From assembly GCA_017395715.1 (NCBI GenBank), contig JAFQNZ010000256.1, forward strand, positions 1 through 8,292: a DNA stretch of 8,292 bases, given 5' to 3'. Positions within the stretch are counted from its first letter, which is position 1. Each line of letters starts with the position of its first letter. The translations under genes and the position numbers were made by a program. The notes under the pieces were generated by a model. It worked only from the letters and a program-made list of their open reading frames with translations, was not told the origin of the DNA and searched no databases. Of the stretch, positions 5,362 through 8,292 are shown piece by piece. This stretch comes from Clostridia bacterium. Lineage in GTDB: Bacteria; Bacillota; Clostridia; Oscillospirales; CAG-272.

Positions 5362-6057
5362 ATGAATAAATGGGAAATTTTCTGGAGACAATTTTATGAG
5401 CTTGGCGGCTATGAGAATTTCCTGACCGGTCTTAAGAACACCGCATATATTGCGGTGTTCGGTCTTTTGATCGGCATGGTTCTCGGTTGTCTCTTTGCTA
5501 CATTCAAATTGCTCCCCGGCAAGGGCTTTTTCCGCCGCTTCCTCAGCATCTTTACCGATGTGTACGTAACGCTCTTCCGCGGCACGCCTATGCTGGTTCA
5601 GCTTCTTTTGATCCACTTCGTTGTCTTTCCCGTGATGGGTATTGACATCTCGCCTGTCTTGGAGGCGATCATTGCGTTCGGTCTCAACTCGGGTGCGTAT
5701 GTTTCAGAAATCATGCGCGGCGGTATTTTGTCGGTGGATGTCGGTCAGACCGAAGCGGGACGCGCACTCGGTCTCAGCTATGGCGCAACCATGGTGAAGA
5801 TCGTGCTTCCGCAGGCGATCAAGAATGTGATCCCCACGCTGGGCAATGAATTCATCACCTTGCTGAAGGAAACCTCGGTTGTCAGCTTGATCGCTGTGAT
5901 GGATATCACCAAATCCTTCCAGACAATCGGTCAGAGAACACTTGAAGTGATCGTCCCCTATCTTATGTTGGCAGTTGTGTATCTTGTGATCATTATGGTC
6001 GTAACAGGACTTGTCAAACTTCTGGAAAGGAGGCTGAGAGCAAGTGATCGAAATTAA
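5362..6057 (+). CDS. Polar amino-acid ABC importer, permease subunit
   Basis: A 231-residue membrane subunit of the HisM/GlnP class, probably a homodimer since only one permease gene is present. Residues 20-48 form the first long membrane segment (LTGLKNTAYIAVFGLLIGMVLG region). RGTPMLVQ lies at 73-80, and the EAA loop that contacts the ATPase at 131-154 (EAGRALGLSYG then LPQAIK). The last membrane segment is near 200-218. The start ATG has no good Shine-Dalgarno; translation may be coupled to SBP2, which ends 10 bases upstream, which would hold permease below receptor levels. A perfect 10-bp inverted repeat lies inside the gene at 5436-5460. The 3' end overlaps the ATPase gene by 14 bases. 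Length is normal for the family. Confidence 0.93.
   Translation: MNKWEIFWRQFYELGGYENFLTGLKNTAYIAVFGLLIGMVLGCLFATFKLLPGKGFFRRFLSIFTDVYVTLFRGTPMLVQLLLIHFVVFPVMGIDISPVLEAIIAFGLNSGAYVSEIMRGGILSVDVGQTEAGRALGLSYGATMVKIVLPQAIKNVIPTLGNEFITLLKETSVVSLIAVMDITKSFQTIGQRTLEVIVPYLMLAVVYLVIIMVVTGLVKLLERRLRASDRN
5436..5468 (+). promoter_or_regulatory. Terminator-like hairpin inside the permease coding sequence
   Basis: GAACACCGCA (5436-5445) and TGCGGTGTTC (5451-5460) form a perfect 10-bp stem with a 5-base loop, followed by GGTCTTTT. It encodes permease residues 25-33. The stem is identical to that of the SBP1 terminator, but the T-tract is broken, so it could at most weakly attenuate transcription or protect the SBP2 message from 3' decay. 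Confidence 0.4.
6026..6046 (+). promoter_or_regulatory. Ribosome binding site deciding a GTG start for the ATPase
   Basis: AAAGGAGG (6026-6033), near-perfect to the 16S tail, lies 10 bases before GTG 6044, inside the permease gene. It fixes the ATPase start at GTG and gives the ATPase its own strong initiation, unlike the permease. Confidence 0.8.
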
Positions 6058-6937
6058 GAATGTGTATAAGAGCTTTAAGAAGCTCCACGTCTTAAACGGC
6101 GTTACCACCACAGTCAAAGAGGGGGAACGCATCGTTATCATCGGCCCGTCGGGCTGCGGCAAATCCACCTTGCTTCGTTGCATGAACCTTCTTGAGGAGC
6201 CGACTTACGGCGAGGTTTGGCTTGACGGCAAGACTGTCACACCGATCGACCCGTACCTCTATCCCGAACTGATCAAGCTGAGTAAAACCTTTGCGAAGCT
6301 GACAAAATCGGGTATGTCGGAAGAAGAAGCGCTTGACAAGATTTGTGAAGAGCGTCTTCTGAAGCATGGCGAAGGCTCGGCATTTGCCAAGATGAAAAAA
6401 CAGCTTTATCAGGACAACTATCTGAATATCAACCTTGCCCGCCGTAACATGGGCATGGTGTTCCAGAACGTGAACCTGTTCAACAACATGACGGTGATGC
6501 AGAACTTAACCTGTGCGCCTGTTTCACTCGGCATCAAAACCAAAGAGGAAGCAAACGAGATCGCGCTCCGTCTGCTTGACAGAATCGGACTGCTTGACAA
6601 AAAGGATGAATATCCCTCGAAGCTTTCGGGCGGTCAGCGTCAGCGTATTGCCATCATCCGTTCGCTTTGCATGGAGCCGAAGTATATGCTGTTTGACGAG
6701 CCGACAAGCGCACTTGACCCCGAAATGGTAGGCGAAGTGCTTGCCTTGATGAAGGATCTTGCGAGCGAAGGCATGACGATGGTGATCGTTACCCACGAAA
6801 TGGGCTTTGCCCGTGAAGTGGCGACCCGCGTGATGTTCCTTGACAAAGGCAAAATTGCCGAAGAGGGAACACCCGACGAGGTCTTCTCGCACCCCAAAAA
6901 CGAACGCCTCAAAGAATTTCTTTCAAAGGTTTTATAA
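6044..6937 (+). CDS. Polar amino-acid ABC importer, ATPase subunit with internal insertion
   Basis: A 297-residue cytoplasmic ATPase of the GlnQ/HisP class that powers uptake through the adjacent permease. Motifs are Walker A GPSGCGKST (34-42), Q-loop MVFQNVNLF (138-146, Gln141), signature LSGGQ (194-198), Walker B YMLFDEP (214-220) with D-loop SALDPE (222-227), and H-loop His251 in VTHEMGFA. All catalytic residues are intact. The family is usually about 240-255 residues. The excess is an insertion at about 66-127, between the beta subdomain (GEVWLDGKTVT) and the Q-loop, charged and probably helical (GMSEEEALDKICEERLL at 90-106). It starts at GTG with AAAGGAGG upstream and overlaps the permease by 14 bases. 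A terminator follows 7 bases after the stop. Confidence 0.93.
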   Translation: MIEIKNVYKSFKKLHVLNGVTTTVKEGERIVIIGPSGCGKSTLLRCMNLLEEPTYGEVWLDGKTVTPIDPYLYPELIKLSKTFAKLTKSGMSEEEALDKICEERLLKHGEGSAFAKMKKQLYQDNYLNINLARRNMGMVFQNVNLFNNMTVMQNLTCAPVSLGIKTKEEANEIALRLLDRIGLLDKKDEYPSKLSGGQRQRIAIIRSLCMEPKYMLFDEPTSALDPEMVGEVLALMKDLASEGMTMVIVTHEMGFAREVATRVMFLDKGKIAEEGTPDEVFSHPKNERLKEFLSKVL

Positions 6938-6943
6938 TGTTTT

Positions 6944-6976
6944 CACCCCGAGCGGTCTTGCTCGGGGTGTTTTTTT
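6944..6976 (+). terminator. Rho-independent terminator of the importer operon
   Basis: A perfect 10-bp GC-rich stem, CACCCCGAGC (6944-6953) with GCTCGGGGTG (6960-6969), a 6-base loop and seven T's (6970-6976). It separates the importer operon from ruvC. Confidence 0.95.
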
Positions 6977-6988
6977 GCTGCTTGGATA

Positions 6989-7017
6989 TTGACTGGCAAA
7001 AAATTATGTGATATAAT
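6989..7017 (+). promoter_or_regulatory. Sigma-A promoter of ruvC-ruvA, extended -10
   Basis: -35 TTGACT (6989-6994), a 17-base spacer and consensus -10 TATAAT (7012-7017) preceded by TGA, an extended -10. A small inverted repeat TAATA-TC-TATTA (7019-7030) lies at the predicted start. No full LexA box is present; only a CGAAC half-site occurs at 7054-7058. By sequence this is a strong constitutive promoter. Confidence 0.88.
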
Positions 7018-7070
7018 GTAATATCTATTACTATGGGTACGTGTATCTTAATGCGAACAGGAGGATGGCG

Positions 7071-7571
7071 ATGATCATTTTGGGCATTGACCCGGGGCTT
7101 GCCATTGTGGGCTACGGCGTGATCGAATACAAAAACGGACGCTTTCGCACCTTGGCGTACGGCGCCATCACCACCCCTGCGCATACGCCTGTGGAAAAAC
7201 GATTGAATCTTATTTATCGCGATCTGACGGCGCTCATTAAAAAGTACAAGCCAGACGAAGTGGCGGTGGAAGAATTGTTCTTCACCAATAACATCACAAC
7301 CGGTATCTCGGTTGCCGAAGCAAGAGGTGTGATCTTACTCTGCGCCGAACAAAACGGTGTGGTTGTGAACGAATATACCCCTTTGCAGGTCAAGCAGTCT
7401 GTGGTCGGCTACGGAAAGGCCGAGAAAAAGCAGGTGATTCTGATGGTGCAGACGATTTTGGGACTTGAAAAAGCACCCAAGCTTGACGATACCGCCGACG
7501 CGCTTGCCATTGCCATTTGCCATGCCCACACGGGCGGCTCGCGCCTCAAAGGCTTTTACAATCTGGTTTAA
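7071..7571 (+). CDS. ruvC: Holliday junction endonuclease RuvC
   Basis: A 166-residue nuclease that works as a dimer, cutting Holliday junctions symmetrically during recombinational repair with RuvA and RuvB. The acidic catalytic set is present: Asp7 in GIDPG, Glu67 in AVEELFF, and Asp140 and Asp143 in DDTADALAIAICH. Length is within the usual 158-175. ATG 7071 is chosen because AGGAGG (7059-7064) lies 6 bases upstream and the fold starts at once (MIILGIDPG). A longer frame from GTG 7041 and an ATG at 7065 that abuts the Shine-Dalgarno are less likely. ruvA follows after 21 bases with its own site, so both are co-transcribed. Confidence 0.96.
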   Translation: MIILGIDPGLAIVGYGVIEYKNGRFRTLAYGAITTPAHTPVEKRLNLIYRDLTALIKKYKPDEVAVEELFFTNNITTGISVAEARGVILLCAEQNGVVVNEYTPLQVKQSVVGYGKAEKKQVILMVQTILGLEKAPKLDDTADALAIAICHAHTGGSRLKGFYNLV

Positions 7572-7592
7572 CCTTTTTGTCGGAGGAATAAC

Positions 7593-8201
7593 ATGTTTCA
7601 CTATTTTAACGGAAAACTCGCCTATTGCGCCTTGAACACCGCGGTGATCGACTGCGGCGGCGTTGGTTATAAATTTACGGTCAGTGCCACGACGTTTTCA
7701 AAAATCGCGGGGCATATTGATGAAACCGTCAAGCTCTTTTCCTACCTTGCCGTGAGGGAAGATGCCATGGAGCTGTTCGGCTTTGCCACCGAAGAGGAGC
7801 TTGATGCCTATAAAATGCTGATCGGTGTTTCGGGCATTGGGCCGAAGGCTGCCATTGCCATTCTTTCGATCTTCACCCCGCAAAAGCTTGCCGAAGCCAT
7901 TGCGGCAGGCGATACCAAAGCCATTGCCCGCGCACAGGGCATTGGCGGAAAGACCGCGGCAAGAGTGGTGCTGGAACTGAAAGATAAATTCACCGTGTTT
8001 GGAAGCGACGATTCCGACGACGGTGAAACGCATACCGCAACTGTGATATCGGGCGGGGGCTTTGCCGAAGCGACCGAAGTACTTTCGGTGCTTGGTTTTA
8101 CCCGTTCGGAGATCGCAGGCGCACTCAAAAAAGCCGACCCCACCCTCGACAGCGAGGAACTTGTGAAATTTGCCCTCAAACAGCTTGCCTCGGGTAAGTG
8201 A
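7593..8201 (+). CDS. ruvA: Holliday junction branch-migration subunit RuvA
   Basis: A 202-residue protein that forms a tetramer on four-way junctions and loads the RuvB helicase. It has an N-terminal OB-fold (about 1-63), two helix-hairpin-helix motifs (LIGVSGIGPKAAIAIL, 76-91; AQGIGGKTAARVVLELK, 114-130), an acidic flexible linker (137-145) and a C-terminal RuvB-binding domain (about 155-202, with TEVLSVLGFTRSEI). Length is the family norm. The start at 7593 has GGAGG (7582-7586) 6 bases upstream. Its usual partner ruvB is not next; a transposase-like gene starts 5 bases after the stop. Confidence 0.96.
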   Translation: MFHYFNGKLAYCALNTAVIDCGGVGYKFTVSATTFSKIAGHIDETVKLFSYLAVREDAMELFGFATEEELDAYKMLIGVSGIGPKAAIAILSIFTPQKLAEAIAAGDTKAIARAQGIGGKTAARVVLELKDKFTVFGSDDSDDGETHTATVISGGGFAEATEVLSVLGFTRSEIAGALKKADPTLDSEELVKFALKQLASGK

Positions 8202-8206
8202 GAAAG

Positions 8207-8292
8207 ATGGGCGATAAGCAATATCCCAAGAGAAAGCATCCGCGACTTCAAGGTTACGATTATTCGGAAAGCGGAAGATACTTTGTCACAAT
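8207..8292 (+). CDS. REP-associated (IS200-like, Y1) transposase, 5' part only
   Basis: Only the first 28 codons are inside the window, cut off at the right edge. The start MGDKQYPKRKHPRLQGYDYS followed by ESGRYFVT closely fits the N-terminal signature of REP-associated tyrosine transposases (RKHPRL-x2-YDYS-x2-G-x-YFVT), single-strand DNA nucleases of the HUH/Y1 class that act on palindromic repeats. The catalytic histidines and tyrosine would lie beyond the window, so activity cannot be judged. The start ATG is 5 bases after the ruvA stop with no clear Shine-Dalgarno, so translation may depend on ruvA. No flanking palindromes are visible on this side. Confidence 0.72.
   Translation, partial: MGDKQYPKRKHPRLQGYDYSESGRYFVT

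Noticed and set aside
7054..7064. LexA/DinR box before ruvC
   Set aside because: Only a CGAAC half-site is present, and it overlaps the ribosome binding site; the second half is absent.

Overview
The window looks like chromosomal DNA of an uncultured gut-type member of the Clostridia (Bacillota). This is inferred from four near-consensus sigma-A promoters (all TTGACT, 17-bp spacing), strong AGGAGG-type ribosome binding sites, classic hairpin plus T-tract terminators, the ruvC-ruvA order, a TetM/EF-G-like GTPase and lipoprotein-type solute-binding proteins. No rRNA, tRNA, CRISPR array or riboswitch was seen.

Layout. (1) 1-941, plus: an AEC-family (auxin efflux carrier type) permease that lacks the usual first membrane segment. 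(2) 942-1016: two back-to-back hairpins; the first is a bidirectional terminator shared with the convergent gene. (3) 1024-3048, minus: a ribosomal-protection-like translational GTPase with its own promoter at 3082-3110. (4) 3111-3259: about 150 bases of A-rich DNA without a gene. (5) 3260-4284, plus: a single-gene unit, promoter - substrate-binding lipoprotein (SBP1) - terminator. (6) 4395-6976, plus: promoter - second substrate-binding lipoprotein (SBP2) - permease - ATPase - terminator, a complete polar amino-acid (PAAT-type) ABC importer. (7) 6989-8201, plus: promoter - ruvC - ruvA, Holliday-junction processing. (8) 8207-8292, plus: the first 28 codons of a REP-associated (IS200-like, Y1/HUH) transposase, placed 5 bases after ruvA, where ruvB is commonly found.

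Main discovery. Both substrate-binding proteins appear circularly permuted. The segment that normally ends a family-3 solute-binding protein (second hinge strand plus C-terminal helices) lies directly after the lipobox cysteine. The normal N-terminus follows after a linker, and the chain stops just before the second hinge. Both copies show this, so it predates their duplication.

The duplication left a fossil. Downstream of SBP1, a start codon at the same 10-base spacing and a decayed piece of the permease gene can be aligned with the intact permease. An inverted repeat that is coding sequence in the permease (codons 25-33) has become the SBP1 terminator, with three substitutions completing the T-tract. 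SBP1 is thus probably an orphan receptor that split from the operon and may share its permease and ATPase. The two proteins are about 80% identical (hand count) but differ by three Tyr/Asn exchanges around the ligand-site loop.
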